A stretch of DNA of 64,000 bases from Pseudomonadota bacterium (GCA_018241665.1 JAFEDK010000013.1:218389-282388); one strand, 5' to 3'. Positions 28,453 to 37,962 are shown, counted from the first letter of the stretch. Numbers and translations: made by a program. Notes: generated by a model from the sequence alone, not told the origin.

Positions 28453-29265
28453 TCATTCGGCAAAACGGAATTCGATCCGGCGGTTTTGCGCGCGCCCGGC
28501 GGGGGTGTCGTTGCTGCGGATCGGGCTGTCGGGGCCCGCGCCGCTGGTGCTCAGGCTGGTGGCGGGAATCCCCTTGTCCACCAGGTAGCTGCGGACGGCG
28601 TTCGCTCTGGCAAGACTCAGCTCCAGATTGGATTGACGGTTTCCCGCGTTGTCGGTGTGGCCGATGAGCCGGATTGCGGGTGTATTGATGCGCTGCATGG
28701 CTGTTGCCATCTCGTCGAGGATGGCCTTGCCGGCCGACGTCAGGTTCGCCGATCCGCTCTCGAACTCGATGATCCGGTTGGACAGCGTCTGGTCGAGTAT
28801 GTCCTGGCGGGCGTCGGCAACGGCAAGCCCATTGGTGAGCGTGTAGCCGGGGCTCACCGACGTGCTGATGGCGCCGGCTATCTGATCCCGTAGCGCCGTG
28901 GTGGCGACATTGCCCTTCAGGGAGACCCGGGTCCCGTTGATCTGTAGTTTCCCGTCGTGCACATTCCGGATGTCGCCGGTGAGTATTTTTTCGACGTTTT
29001 CGGTCCACTGGGGGCTGGGAAGGACTCCGCCTACTTCGATCTTGTCGACGACCCGGCCTTCACCGTAAAGGGCGGTCAGGCGGTCGATAATCCGGCTTCG
29101 CGTGGTCGCATCCGGTACGGTGCCGGAGGCGATGACCTTGGCTCCGCCCGCTGCCGCGGGCGTGGCGGGGAGGGGGGCGGCGGAGCCCGTTTGCGCAGTG
29201 GCGCTGACGTGGGCAAGGTACAGCAGGGCTGCGACGAGGCAGGTGCGCATGTTCATGTCCTTCAT
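28453..29265 (-). CDS. BON/OmpA-family peptidoglycan-binding protein of the T6SS cluster
   Basis: 270 residues with a signal peptide (about 1-25, ending SATA). A middle region (about 50-150) reads like two BON-type repeats (SRIIDRLTALYG...; LKGNVATTALRDQI...). The C-terminal OmpA domain (about 160-268) has IEFESGSANLTSAGKAILDEMA, IRLIGHTDNAGN and LSLARANAVRSYLVDKGI, which binds peptidoglycan. TssL here lacks such a domain, so this protein probably anchors the T6SS membrane complex to the wall (TagL-like role). The start at 29265 overlaps the tagF stop by 4 bp. Confidence 0.85.
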   Translation of the reverse strand: MKDMNMRTCLVAALLYLAHVSATAQTGSAAPLPATPAAAGGAKVIASGTVPDATTRSRIIDRLTALYGEGRVVDKIEVGGVLPSPQWTENVEKILTGDIRNVHDGKLQINGTRVSLKGNVATTALRDQIAGAISTSVSPGYTLTNGLAVADARQDILDQTLSNRIIEFESGSANLTSAGKAILDEMATAMQRINTPAIRLIGHTDNAGNRQSNLELSLARANAVRSYLVDKGIPATSLSTSGAGPDSPIRSNDTPAGRAQNRRIEFRFAE

Positions 29266-30239
29266 GCCTTCAGGAAGGCTTCCTGGAAGGTGGCGAGAAT
29301 CTGTTCCAGGCTCAGGGTGGGCTGGGCGAGGTAAGTGGCGAGTTTGATCAGCCGTTTGTCGGTGTGCTGCAGGAGATGCTCATCCACCCAGGGTGGATCG
29401 ATGAGACAGAGGCCATGCCCGTCATTGCGGCTCCCCATGAATGCGGTGCACAGCGGCGATGCCGATGCGCCATTCAGGCCGATGCGCATGCGTGGCGGCA
29501 GCCCGTCATGTTCGAGCACGACTTGCAGTTCCATCGACGGTGTCCGCACGAAAGCGGTGACCAGGTAGAGCCAGAGTCCCGCCACCTGCCAATAGGCCTC
29601 ATGCTGTCTGGGCGGAAGCGGCAGTTCCAGTTCCTTGTCCACCGGCGATTTCCGGCCGCTGAAGAGCTGTTGCATGACGAGCCCGATCGCCAGGATGGTC
29701 CTGGCGACAGCGGCGGCATCGTTGTCTCCCCCGAGGAGGCGGGACAACGATGCCAGGGTCGTGTCGCGGAGGAAGCACGCCAAGGGATTGCGCGCGATGC
29801 CCTGGTCGAAGTCCTGGGTGCAGTCGAGCCTGCTCAGCGCCTCGTGGAGGATGTTCAGGTCCATCCCATCCAGAGCGTCATACGTCAGCCTGGCCAGGGT
29901 CTCATAGCTCCCGGCCAGGGCCGAGGGGGCGCATCGAAAGACACGGGTGTCGCTTCGCGCGATCGGAGATGCGGTCAGGAACGGGAAGCGTCTTCCCGAT
30001 TGGTCATGGCTGCTGCGTATGCTGCCGATCAATGCAAGCGTGCTGGCGGGGCTGACAAAGGCAAAGTCGAGGGCTCCCTTGCCGTCGTACGCAGCCTTCC
30101 AGTCCGGCTGGTAGGACAGGCGCTCCATGGCTCTCGACAGCCAGTTGTCGAGCAGCAGGATGAGTTTCTGCTGGCCCGGTCCACGCACGAAATCAGGATG
30201 ATGGGGCGTCTTGCCGAAATAGGTGGCCCGGGACTCCAT
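29262..30239 (-). CDS. tagF: Type VI secretion-associated protein TagF
   Basis: 325 residues. The N-terminal ~130 residues match TagF/DUF2094: MESRATYFGKTPHHPDFVRG, LLDNWLSRAMERL, FAFVSPASTLALIGSIRSSHDQSGRRFPF. The C-terminal part is an extended region of unclear role. TagF is a post-translational brake on T6SS firing in Pseudomonas and other bacteria. It overlaps the tssM stop by 1 bp (TGATG). No PpkA, PppA or Fha gene is found in the cluster, so it would act without the usual phosphorylation switch here. Confidence 0.9.
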   Translation of the reverse strand: MESRATYFGKTPHHPDFVRGPGQQKLILLLDNWLSRAMERLSYQPDWKAAYDGKGALDFAFVSPASTLALIGSIRSSHDQSGRRFPFLTASPIARSDTRVFRCAPSALAGSYETLARLTYDALDGMDLNILHEALSRLDCTQDFDQGIARNPLACFLRDTTLASLSRLLGGDNDAAAVARTILAIGLVMQQLFSGRKSPVDKELELPLPPRQHEAYWQVAGLWLYLVTAFVRTPSMELQVVLEHDGLPPRMRIGLNGASASPLCTAFMGSRNDGHGLCLIDPPWVDEHLLQHTDKRLIKLATYLAQPTLSLEQILATFQEAFLKA

Positions 30240-33200
30240 CAGCGCGCCTCCGCTACGGGCGGGGTGCCCAGCATGACCACGCGCTCAGGCAGGGATAGGC
30301 CGCCCAGCCCGCGCTGCCCTTGGGTACCGGAAGATGACCCTTGGGCCTGGGCGTTGCTGACGACCTTCAGGTCGATGCTCACTTCGATGCCATCGATCTT
30401 CCAGCTGAGCCGGAAGCTGCCATCGGCCTGCTTGACCCGCTGGGCGGCGTTGATCATTTTTTCCAGGCCGAATCTGCCTGGGTAATTCACGACTTCGACA
30501 GACTTGCCGTCGTAGGTATTGGCGGTAATCCGTGCGCCCGGCGTGCCCGCGCTGTTGGGCCATACGAAATTGGCCCACTGGGGGGCGCTGTTGCGGTAAT
30601 TGAGCTTCTGGCCGTCTATTTCAAGAACGTAAGCGGTCGTGCCGGGGGAGGGCTGTGGCCGCATCATGAATACCGCTTGTGCCTGGCTGGCACCACCTTG
30701 CGCACTGTCGCCCGCGGCCCCGCCTTCCAGCGGGGATACCCACTGGGCGAAGCCCGCTGAGAACTCGGGCTGCAGGGGCAGCCCCAGGTCGCCCCAAGTG
30801 CGGGCGGTGATGGTGTTGCCGCGGCGGATCACCAGGGTTCCCATGGTGGATTCCACATATTTCGAGATGCTGCCCTCGGGGCCAAACACCTGGGCAATCT
30901 CGGTGGGGGACGCTTCTATCCCCGCTTTCGGGGAGAAGGGGTACTTGATGGCGAGGCGGCGGGTGAATGGCTCGTGGACCTGCGCCGCCCATGTCTTGTT
31001 GAGATCCTCCGCAGCCGGCCTGAGGATGGCAGAGTAGGTTTCGAGCAGAGGGCGGAGCAGGATGGGGCGGAGGGTGGCCCGCTGGCTGTCCGTGAGCCCC
31101 GTGAGCATTTGCTCGTCGACAAACTTGAGCGTTTCCGCCAGCTCGGAATTGTTGCCGTCGAGGGTCTCGCGCATGATCTTGAGGGCGCCAGGGCCGGGAT
31201 CGCCCTCGTTCTTCAACTGATTCAGGCGTGAACGAATCTTCGAGAGCTGTTTCAGGTAGGCGTCCAGCAAGGCATCTCCGTCAGCGCGGGAGGCGGTCAA
31301 TCGGGTGATGCCCGCAAATTCCCGGCCTACCGGTCCCAAGGCCAGTTCGGCCGTCTTCGTTACGGCGCTCTCCGCCGCCTGAACCTGACCGGGTGCCATC
31401 TGCAGCACCGACTGTTTAAGCCACTCGATGATGCCGCTCTGGCTCTGCTGGCGGGCAAGGCTGAGGAGGCGCGGGTTGTCCCAGGCCGTCTGCTCGGCGA
31501 TCTTTCTCAGCAGCTTACCGATGGGGGATGTCTGCATGTCACCAAAGCGCCCCATCCCGGTCACTGCATCCGGAAATGTCGCAAATGGTGCGATGCTGAT
31601 ACCCAGGATGAACTGCTTCCACTCCTCGGTGAAATCGCGCTTGTACATCGCCGTCAGGGCTTTCTGGATCTGCTCTGGACTGCCTTCCAGCGTGAGGTCG
31701 TCGTCGCTGGAGGTCTGGAGAACCCAGTCGACATTCTTCTGGACCTTGGCCGATGCGTCCCTGATCGCTGGCTGCACATACTCCGTCCATGCTTCCGCGG
31801 TCATTGCGCCGGATACGACCCGACTGCCGTTGAGCAGGGCGGCGTTCTCGGTACCGACGACGCTGGCGACGGTGACTGGAGCAAAGCGTGTCGAGGCCCG
31901 CGCGCGGATCTCTCCATAAACCCGTTCGGCCGCCGGCATGCCACGGACTACACGGCGCAATTTCTCCCGCACGCCGTCGACGAGGGCGAGGTTGTTGCTG
32001 ATCGTCGGCCAGTCGGGGGAGGCCGCCTGTCCCAGGTGGAAGGACACGATGCGTGCAGCCAAGGCGATCATCCGGTCACGCTCCATGGCGCCGCGATTGG
32101 TTTCGAGCCAGCTGCGCCAGAAGCGGGTCATCTGGTCCGAGAGATGGCCGACGTCGATGTGCTCTTGGCTGGACAGCATGAGGTAGGTCTTGAGCGCGTT
32201 GTAGCCGTCCTCGATATCGGCGGCATTGGCGCTCTTGTATTGTGTCGTCCGTTGCGTTGCCTCGAGTGGCCGGGCCTGGACGGGGGCCTCGTCGTTCCGT
32301 TGATTGACCTCGTCGAGGAAGCTCTCCAGGGCATTTTTCACCGGCTGCAGCATGACGGCCGAGATGCCGGCAAAGTACTCCTGCCGCAGCTTGTCGGCCA
32401 TCTGCCTCCCCTGGTAGAGGCCCAAGCCCAGTGACAGCGGATGACTGTCATTGAAGCGTTCCAGCTGGGCCAGGCGGTCCTGGATGATCTCCAGGGCTTC
32501 CAGGCGGGATTGCAGATCAGCCCGGCCTTCCTGGACCTTGACCGCCTTGGCCAGGTCCTGCTCGACATTCCTGAGCAGGCTGAGATTGTTCATGTGGGAC
32601 CAGCTCCAGCCGGCGAGCACCACGCCAAGAACCACCAGTCCGCCGGTGATGATGGTTTGACGCCACAGGCGGCGTGCCGGGCTGATGTGCTGGCGGACCA
32701 GATGGCGGTCCGCGAATATGACTTCCGAGAAGAGCTTTTTCAGAAAGAACCCTTGCACGGAGTGCGCTGCGTCTTGCTGGGGCGGTAGAGCCGAAAGGCC
32801 GAACTCCCGGGCGACGCGTTCGCTGGACAGGGCTGGAACGTCGTCAGTCTGGATCGCCGAGGTGAGGTAGAAGCCGCGGAAGACAGGCTTGAACTGGAAC
32901 GGGTTGTCTTCGAACAGGGTTGCGACGAATGAGCGCAAGGCTGGGCGGATCGCGGCGAACTCGGCCGGAAAGGTCAGGAGTTCGGGGGCGGCGTCATCGG
33001 CGCTGTGGTGGGAGAGCTGGGCTACGCTCGCCGTGCGCAGGCCGAGATAGAGCTCATCGAAGTGTTTCTCGAAGAGGGCGACTGCATCGTGCTGGCCAGC
33101 ATGCTCATAGGGAATGGTCGCACCCCATACCCTTTCCCGCTCCGTCCAGTCCAGGTCGGCAAAGAAATGGCGGAAGCCGGGGAGCAGGTCCGCTTTGGTG

Positions 33201-33967
33201 AACAGCACATAGACGGGCGCGAAGACTTCCAGATGCTCGGTGAGCTCCTGTACCCGCTGACGGAGATCCTTGGCTACATTCAGGGCGAACTCGGGTTCGT
33301 GGTGGATGAGCTCGCCGATGCTGACGGCAACCAGGATCCCGTTGATCGGCGCGCGGGAGCGATGTTTCTTCAGCAGGCCCAGAAAGCCCAGCCACTCCGG
33401 GCGGTCGTCATCGTTGACGGTGTAACGTCCGGCGGTGTCCAGCAGAATACCTTCCGAAGTGAAGAACCAGTCGCAGTTCCGGGTGCCGCCGATGCCCTTG
33501 ATGACGGCGTTGCCGCCCTCGTCGAAGGGGAAGTGCAATCCGGAATTGACGATTGCCGTGCTCTTGCCGGCGGCCGGGTTGCCGATCGTGATGTACCAGG
33601 GCAGTTCGTACAAGGCCCCGGGACCGGATAGCTGGCCGAGCCTGGAAGTCTTGATCTTCCTGATGGCTTCCTGCATCCGACGTTTCAGATCGTCGACACG
33701 CTCGGGGTCGGCATCGTCGACGCGGTTGGGGGCGTCGGTGTCCGCCGTGAGTTCCTCGCTGATGGCGTGACCGGCGCGTCGGGCCCGCAGGCTCTGTACA
33801 AGGTGCACGCAAGCCACGCCTGCGGCCAGTGCGGCGCAGGTGAAGAGCGCCCACCCCATGGATATCCCGAAAAGCCATGCTCCCAGGAAGATAGTGAGGG
33901 CCAGGGCGGCAAATCCGAGCACCGAGAGTGTCCGGGGGGAGGTGAACAGGCGGCGGAGTGAAGGCAT
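30239..33967 (-). CDS. tssM: T6SS membrane complex subunit TssM (IcmF)
   Basis: 1242 residues. Two N-terminal membrane helices (about 14-34 and 38-58), a cytoplasmic NTPase-like domain with Walker A GNPAAGKS (129-136), a third membrane helix (about 430-450, ITGGLVVLGVVLAGW), then a ~780-residue periplasmic domain. This is the IcmF layout with an intact P-loop. TssM spans the inner membrane and joins TssL to the outer-membrane lipoprotein TssJ. First gene of a tssM-tagF-OmpA operon with overlapping ends. Confidence 0.97.
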   Translation of the reverse strand: MPSLRRLFTSPRTLSVLGFAALALTIFLGAWLFGISMGWALFTCAALAAGVACVHLVQSLRARRAGHAISEELTADTDAPNRVDDADPERVDDLKRRMQEAIRKIKTSRLGQLSGPGALYELPWYITIGNPAAGKSTAIVNSGLHFPFDEGGNAVIKGIGGTRNCDWFFTSEGILLDTAGRYTVNDDDRPEWLGFLGLLKKHRSRAPINGILVAVSIGELIHHEPEFALNVAKDLRQRVQELTEHLEVFAPVYVLFTKADLLPGFRHFFADLDWTERERVWGATIPYEHAGQHDAVALFEKHFDELYLGLRTASVAQLSHHSADDAAPELLTFPAEFAAIRPALRSFVATLFEDNPFQFKPVFRGFYLTSAIQTDDVPALSSERVAREFGLSALPPQQDAAHSVQGFFLKKLFSEVIFADRHLVRQHISPARRLWRQTIITGGLVVLGVVLAGWSWSHMNNLSLLRNVEQDLAKAVKVQEGRADLQSRLEALEIIQDRLAQLERFNDSHPLSLGLGLYQGRQMADKLRQEYFAGISAVMLQPVKNALESFLDEVNQRNDEAPVQARPLEATQRTTQYKSANAADIEDGYNALKTYLMLSSQEHIDVGHLSDQMTRFWRSWLETNRGAMERDRMIALAARIVSFHLGQAASPDWPTISNNLALVDGVREKLRRVVRGMPAAERVYGEIRARASTRFAPVTVASVVGTENAALLNGSRVVSGAMTAEAWTEYVQPAIRDASAKVQKNVDWVLQTSSDDDLTLEGSPEQIQKALTAMYKRDFTEEWKQFILGISIAPFATFPDAVTGMGRFGDMQTSPIGKLLRKIAEQTAWDNPRLLSLARQQSQSGIIEWLKQSVLQMAPGQVQAAESAVTKTAELALGPVGREFAGITRLTASRADGDALLDAYLKQLSKIRSRLNQLKNEGDPGPGALKIMRETLDGNNSELAETLKFVDEQMLTGLTDSQRATLRPILLRPLLETYSAILRPAAEDLNKTWAAQVHEPFTRRLAIKYPFSPKAGIEASPTEIAQVFGPEGSISKYVESTMGTLVIRRGNTITARTWGDLGLPLQPEFSAGFAQWVSPLEGGAAGDSAQGGASQAQAVFMMRPQPSPGTTAYVLEIDGQKLNYRNSAPQWANFVWPNSAGTPGARITANTYDGKSVEVVNYPGRFGLEKMINAAQRVKQADGSFRLSWKIDGIEVSIDLKVVSNAQAQGSSSGTQGQRGLGGLSLPERVVMLGTPPVAEAR

Positions 33968-33985
33968 TGTGGTTTTGCGTGCGGA

Positions 33986-34867
33986 TCAGAGGGGGTGTTG
34001 TGCGTTCGGGGCGCTTTCCCGGCGCGCGGCCTGGCCCAGGACATTCCTGCGGCGGAGTTCCACATGGCCGAAATCCCGGAGCTGCCAGCGGCCGCCCCAG
34101 GTCAAGCCGAGTTGTTCCGCGATCTCGCCGAACAGTTCATAGCCGCGCATGGCCCAGGGGTCACGTTCGGAGATCACGATCTTGCCGTCCCTGAAAAAGG
34201 CGCTGTCCGCGGCAAGACCGTATTGGTGATAGCTCATGTTGGCCTTGGCCCTGGTTACGTGCTCGCCTTCCGCGAACAGCCGGGCCTGCCGTTCCGGGCT
34301 TCGATAGCCCTCGAGCAAGGTCATCCGATAGCCGTGACGCTCCTCCATCAGGCGGAAGGCGACCAACAGTCGCTGGGTGAACTCGGCGTCCAGAAGTTGC
34401 CAGTTGCGGCTGGCATGGACGGCATCGGGACGACTGATTTCCACCTCCTGGGTGGTGAACACCTCGGGGGGAAGCGGGGGAGGCGGGCTGAGGCGTTCGC
34501 CTTCGAGAAGGAGGGCAACTTGTTGCTCGGCGGGCGAGGCGCTGTTGTCGAACTCGAAGACCCTGGAGCCGGGCAGGCTGAGGATGGCGAGGGACGGTGC
34601 GGTCAGGAACACCGCAAGGCTGAGGCTACGTGCCGGATGTTTGAGCAACGCGCTGAGCACGCCCGGTATTGCTGGCAGCCGGCCGGCCGACTGGGGGCTA
34701 CCCGGTATTCCACGGCTGACGGCGCCGAGTTTTGCCAGGAGTCGCCAGCTACGTTCCAGCAGTCTTCCCGCGGCCTGCCGTGTCCGGTCCCGCATTCCGG
34801 GCCGGATGAAGACGATCACGCCTGCGGTGATCAGCAGAAAATAGCCCAGCATGCCATAGAGGATCAT
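33986..34867 (-). CDS. Membrane-anchored M15 peptidase (TagX-like cell wall endopeptidase)
   Basis: 293 residues from ATG 34867; an in-frame ATG at 34975 would add 36 residues. Two membrane helices (about 5-21 and 82-99) precede a periplasmic M15/VanY-like domain (about 140-280). Zinc ligands His214 and Asp221 (SYHQYGLAAD) and His268, with Asp265 (RDFGHVE), are visible, as is EGYRSPERQ. In Acinetobacter, TagX of this family cuts peptidoglycan so the T6SS can assemble. It ends 19 bp before tssM and probably belongs to that operon. Confidence 0.82.
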   Translation of the reverse strand: MILYGMLGYFLLITAGVIVFIRPGMRDRTRQAAGRLLERSWRLLAKLGAVSRGIPGSPQSAGRLPAIPGVLSALLKHPARSLSLAVFLTAPSLAILSLPGSRVFEFDNSASPAEQQVALLLEGERLSPPPPLPPEVFTTQEVEISRPDAVHASRNWQLLDAEFTQRLLVAFRLMEERHGYRMTLLEGYRSPERQARLFAEGEHVTRAKANMSYHQYGLAADSAFFRDGKIVISERDPWAMRGYELFGEIAEQLGLTWGGRWQLRDFGHVELRRRNVLGQAARRESAPNAQHPL

Positions 34868-34984
34868 GCCGTCCGTCCGCGTCTCAAGAGCAAGGCCTGG
34901 GCCCTCCAACTGGTTGTTCCCGTCGCTGAGCGGAAGGGTGATTGCCGCTGTTGCGGTCCAGCCTCTTGTCGCCATGGCGCACAA

Positions 34985-35051
34985 ACGAATATGTCATGTG
35001 GGTGTTTTTTGGTATTTTATCGAAATGCAAACATATGACAATGGGAAAATT
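34985..35051. promoter_or_regulatory. AT-rich divergent promoter region in left T6SS arm
   Basis: A short AT-rich stretch (for example TTTTTTGGTATTTTAT at 35004-35019) between the minus-strand M15 gene and the plus-strand small membrane protein gene. It stands out from the surrounding GC-rich DNA and probably carries promoters in both directions. No clear -35/-10 pair could be fixed. Confidence 0.4.
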
Positions 35052-35786
35052 ATGGTAAATGATGCCGAAGCGGGGCCTGTTCGGGGAGCGCGTCATGGCG
35101 TGACGGCCAACGAGGCTGCTCCGTCGCTGAACATCCTCAGCGACCTGAGCGCCTCCGGGCCGTCGCCGCTGGAGCCGGACCGGATGCGAAGACTGGGGGG
35201 CTGGCTGGCGGGTATGGGGGTTCTCGTGGCGGGCGTCGTTGCCGGGGTAGCCTGGGTGGGGCAGGGGAACGATGACTCTACGCGCAGCAACCTTGCCCGT
35301 CCGCCGGCCCCCTGGGAGGGCAGGGATGCGGCCGGTCTGCAGCGGGAGCCTGTTCCCGTCATGCCGGAGCGGGGCGAGCACCCCATGCCCGATGCCCGGG
35401 CAGTGGTGACGTCGGAGGGGAAGGCTCGCCCGGACAGGTCGGAGCCAGCCAGGGTGCCTGTCAGCGCGGAAGGCCCGGCTCCGACCGCGCTGGTGCAGGT
35501 GGGCGAGGCCCGGCCGGCCAAGGCCAGGGGGCGGCGGGAGGTACGTCCGGATTCACGCCGCAGGGCAGCAACGGCCGTTCCGGTGTCGTCCCGGGGGCGG
35601 CAGGGCGGTACCGGAGGCGTCGCAAAACGCCGGGCAACGGAGCAGAGGCCGCTGCCGCGGTATGCTGGCGGGGGCGCAAAGCCGGTGCCCCGGCAGGACG
35701 CTGCCGGCGCGTCGAAGCTGCGTCCTCTTCCGGATGTCCCGCGGTCCGAGCGCGATGTCGATATCATCACCGCCATCGTCAAGTAG
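35052..35786 (+). CDS. Single-pass membrane protein with basic Pro/Arg-rich periplasmic tail, T6SS-linked
   Basis: 244 residues from ATG 35052 (MVNDAEAG); an ATG at 35025 is also possible. One membrane helix (about 48-69, WLAGMGVLVAGVVAGVAWVG), then about 150 residues of low-complexity sequence rich in Arg, Pro, Ala and Gly, ending RSERDVDIITAIVK. I do not recognise a family. It is the only plus-strand gene inside the left T6SS arm, between the M15 peptidase and tssL, and faces tssL. The basic disordered tail could bind peptidoglycan or a partner protein (inference). Confidence 0.65.
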   Translation: MVNDAEAGPVRGARHGVTANEAAPSLNILSDLSASGPSPLEPDRMRRLGGWLAGMGVLVAGVVAGVAWVGQGNDDSTRSNLARPPAPWEGRDAAGLQREPVPVMPERGEHPMPDARAVVTSEGKARPDRSEPARVPVSAEGPAPTALVQVGEARPAKARGRREVRPDSRRRAATAVPVSSRGRQGGTGGVAKRRATEQRPLPRYAGGGAKPVPRQDAAGASKLRPLPDVPRSERDVDIITAIVK

Positions 35787-35829
35787 TCAGGGCCGGCGGT
35801 GTGTTCACGTGACCATGCCGCGGCGACGC

Positions 35830-36609
35830 CTACGGCAAGGTGATCGTCAGGCTGGGCGGGGCCGCCGGCATCTGTACGAGGCCCGTGTAAGGGCCGAGGG
35901 TGCTGGTGACGCTGTCCCGGCCGTGCCACAACAAAGCGGCATAGGCGGCCAGACCGCACAGAGCGAGGACGGACAGCACTGTCCAGGCTGGCGCATCGTG
36001 GCGGATCGCATGAATGACCTTGTCGGGCGGGGCCCAGTTGGGAGCGAAGCTGCTCGGCTTGCCCTTGAGGTGCGTGATCTGATCGCCGAGCTGGGTGATC
36101 AGGTATTTGAGGCGTTCCGAACCTTCGAGCACATAACGGCCCTTGAAGCCGATCAACAGGCACATGTGAAAGACCTCCAGCACGGCAAGGCGGCGTGCTC
36201 CCTCATTGCGCGCCTGTTCGAGCCTTGCAAAGAAGTGTTCCCCGGCCAGTTGTTCCCCAAACAGAACCAGCTGCAGGGGGTGGCGCTCCCATGCCTGCCG
36301 AATCTTGTTGGGAGTGGACAGGATGAACTCGTCGACGACTGCACAAAACGCATACTTGGCGTCGTGGATATCGTCGCCACCAAACCCCAGCTTTCTTGCC
36401 TGCTGTTCGAAGGCGCCCAGCTGATTGTGCAAGGTGCCGGAGAACCTGCTCTCGTCTTCCGGCATGCACCCCTGGCGGAGCAGCATCAACATGTGGAATC
36501 CGTCGTACAGCAAGTCGACCAGGCTGAGGGCGGTGCCGGGTTGCCGCGGCTCGCCAGCGAGGGCGGCAGGCGGCGGGGCTTCTGCAAAAAGACTGGGTAC
36601 GGAGTTCAT
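35830..36609 (-). CDS. tssL: T6SS membrane complex subunit TssL (DotU/IcmH)
   Basis: 259 residues. A cytoplasmic DotU helical domain (about 25-190) with LVDLLYDGFHMLMLLRQG, HDAKYAFCAVVDEFILS and FHMCLLIGFKGRY, one C-terminal membrane helix (about 210-228), and a short periplasmic tail. It lacks the OmpA-like extension found in long TssL forms; that function is probably supplied by the separate gene at 28453-29265. Its start overlaps the tssK stop by 4 bp. Confidence 0.95.
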   Translation of the reverse strand: MNSVPSLFAEAPPPAALAGEPRQPGTALSLVDLLYDGFHMLMLLRQGCMPEDESRFSGTLHNQLGAFEQQARKLGFGGDDIHDAKYAFCAVVDEFILSTPNKIRQAWERHPLQLVLFGEQLAGEHFFARLEQARNEGARRLAVLEVFHMCLLIGFKGRYVLEGSERLKYLITQLGDQITHLKGKPSSFAPNWAPPDKVIHAIRHDAPAWTVLSVLALCGLAAYAALLWHGRDSVTSTLGPYTGLVQMPAAPPSLTITLP

Positions 36610-37949
36610 GATGTGAGCGCGATCAGTTCAAGTTCGAGATCCTGATAGCTTTCAGGCACGTAGATCGTGATTGACTGGGCCTTCAGCATCCGTTCGTAGA
36701 GTGGCCCGTGGCCGTCGAGGGAGAAATAGCTTGCGCCCGGGCGCACCGGGATAGCGGCCGGAACCTGCGCGGCATGGGTGAGCCGGACGCCGGCCATCGC
36801 GGACAGAACCAGTTTCTCCACATCATCGGGGGCCCCAAGTTTCAAGCGGAACGGCACGGACTCGATGATCTCGGACTGCGGGTGCGCCGCTCGGACCGAC
36901 AGGTAGAAGCGGGTCTTGTCATCGATCTTGTCCGAATCCAGCCGTCCCGAATGGAAGGAGGGCTTGGCTTGCGTCAGCGCAATGGCGAAATATTGGGTGG
37001 GGATGACGGTGTCGAGGAGTTCGCGGATCAGGGCGTCAAGCCGTGCAAAGCACGGGCCTGGGTGCAGGTGGTCATAGCCTGGCAGTCCGCTTAGGGCATG
37101 CTGCCGCGAGAAGGTCAGCAACCCGCCAGCCAGCCGGAGCAATTCCTGGAACAGGCGTTCGGGGGCGCAGTCCGGATTGCGCACTAGATGGGACAGGGCC
37201 GCGCATGCGGTGCTGGCGGTATGCAGGAGCCAGAAGGACGCGATGTCCCCTGAGCGGAATTCGATGATGTTCTTCGATGGTTCCCGGTGCAGCCCATACA
37301 GCGCGTCCACCTTCGCCAGCAGCGCGTCGATCTGGCGTTGAAGCATGAGCTGTAGCTTGGCGTTGCTGCGCAGGCTGATGGAGGGGGGAATGAAGCCGGG
37401 ATCCACTTCGAAGCCGTTGCTCGAGGTTCTGCAGATCCGGACGAGAGGGAGTGTCTGGAACTGAGCGTTTGGCTCGGTTGCCCGCCTGATCCGGGCAATC
37501 TTGCTCAGGACGGCGATCTCCGTTTCGCTGGCCCCCGAGAACAGGTCGCAGGTTTCAGAGGAGACGACCAGGTAGCGGCTGCTGTTGGGGGAGGAGGCCT
37601 CGTGGGCGCAATTGCCGCCCTGGGGGTTCAGATGTGGCAGCGCCAGAAGAAACTCGGTTCCAGGTTCGTCCAGGACGCTTTCGTTGAGTGAGAGTGGCGC
37701 TGGCAACTGGTCGGTATCCGGAGCGAGTAGGGTGTCTCCATTTGCGAAGACGGCATTGATCCGGTTGAAACGCAGAATGCCGCTGCCGAGTGCTTCCCGG
37801 TCCAGCTCCAGTTCCCTGATGCCCCAGGCAAACGGGTTTGCCATCAACAGCGTGCGACGATTCATTGCGTCGATGTAGGCGTCCTGCTGCTGGAAATGCT
37901 GGGGACGGAGAAAAAGCCCTTCGCCCCACAGGGGTTGTGCGTAGCTCAT
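36606..37949 (-). CDS. tssK: T6SS baseplate subunit TssK
   Basis: 447 residues with the TssK N-terminus MSYAQPLWGEGLFLRPQHFQQQDAY and the typical C-terminal end PESYQDLELELIAL. TssK is the trimeric adaptor that links the baseplate (TssEFG) to the TssL-TssM membrane complex and resembles phage receptor-binding proteins. It lies in the order tssJ-tssK-tssL, with 13 bp between the tssJ stop and this start. Confidence 0.97.
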   Translation of the reverse strand: MSYAQPLWGEGLFLRPQHFQQQDAYIDAMNRRTLLMANPFAWGIRELELDREALGSGILRFNRINAVFANGDTLLAPDTDQLPAPLSLNESVLDEPGTEFLLALPHLNPQGGNCAHEASSPNSSRYLVVSSETCDLFSGASETEIAVLSKIARIRRATEPNAQFQTLPLVRICRTSSNGFEVDPGFIPPSISLRSNAKLQLMLQRQIDALLAKVDALYGLHREPSKNIIEFRSGDIASFWLLHTASTACAALSHLVRNPDCAPERLFQELLRLAGGLLTFSRQHALSGLPGYDHLHPGPCFARLDALIRELLDTVIPTQYFAIALTQAKPSFHSGRLDSDKIDDKTRFYLSVRAAHPQSEIIESVPFRLKLGAPDDVEKLVLSAMAGVRLTHAAQVPAAIPVRPGASYFSLDGHGPLYERMLKAQSITIYVPESYQDLELELIALTS

Positions 37950-37962
37950 CGTCTGAAGTTAC

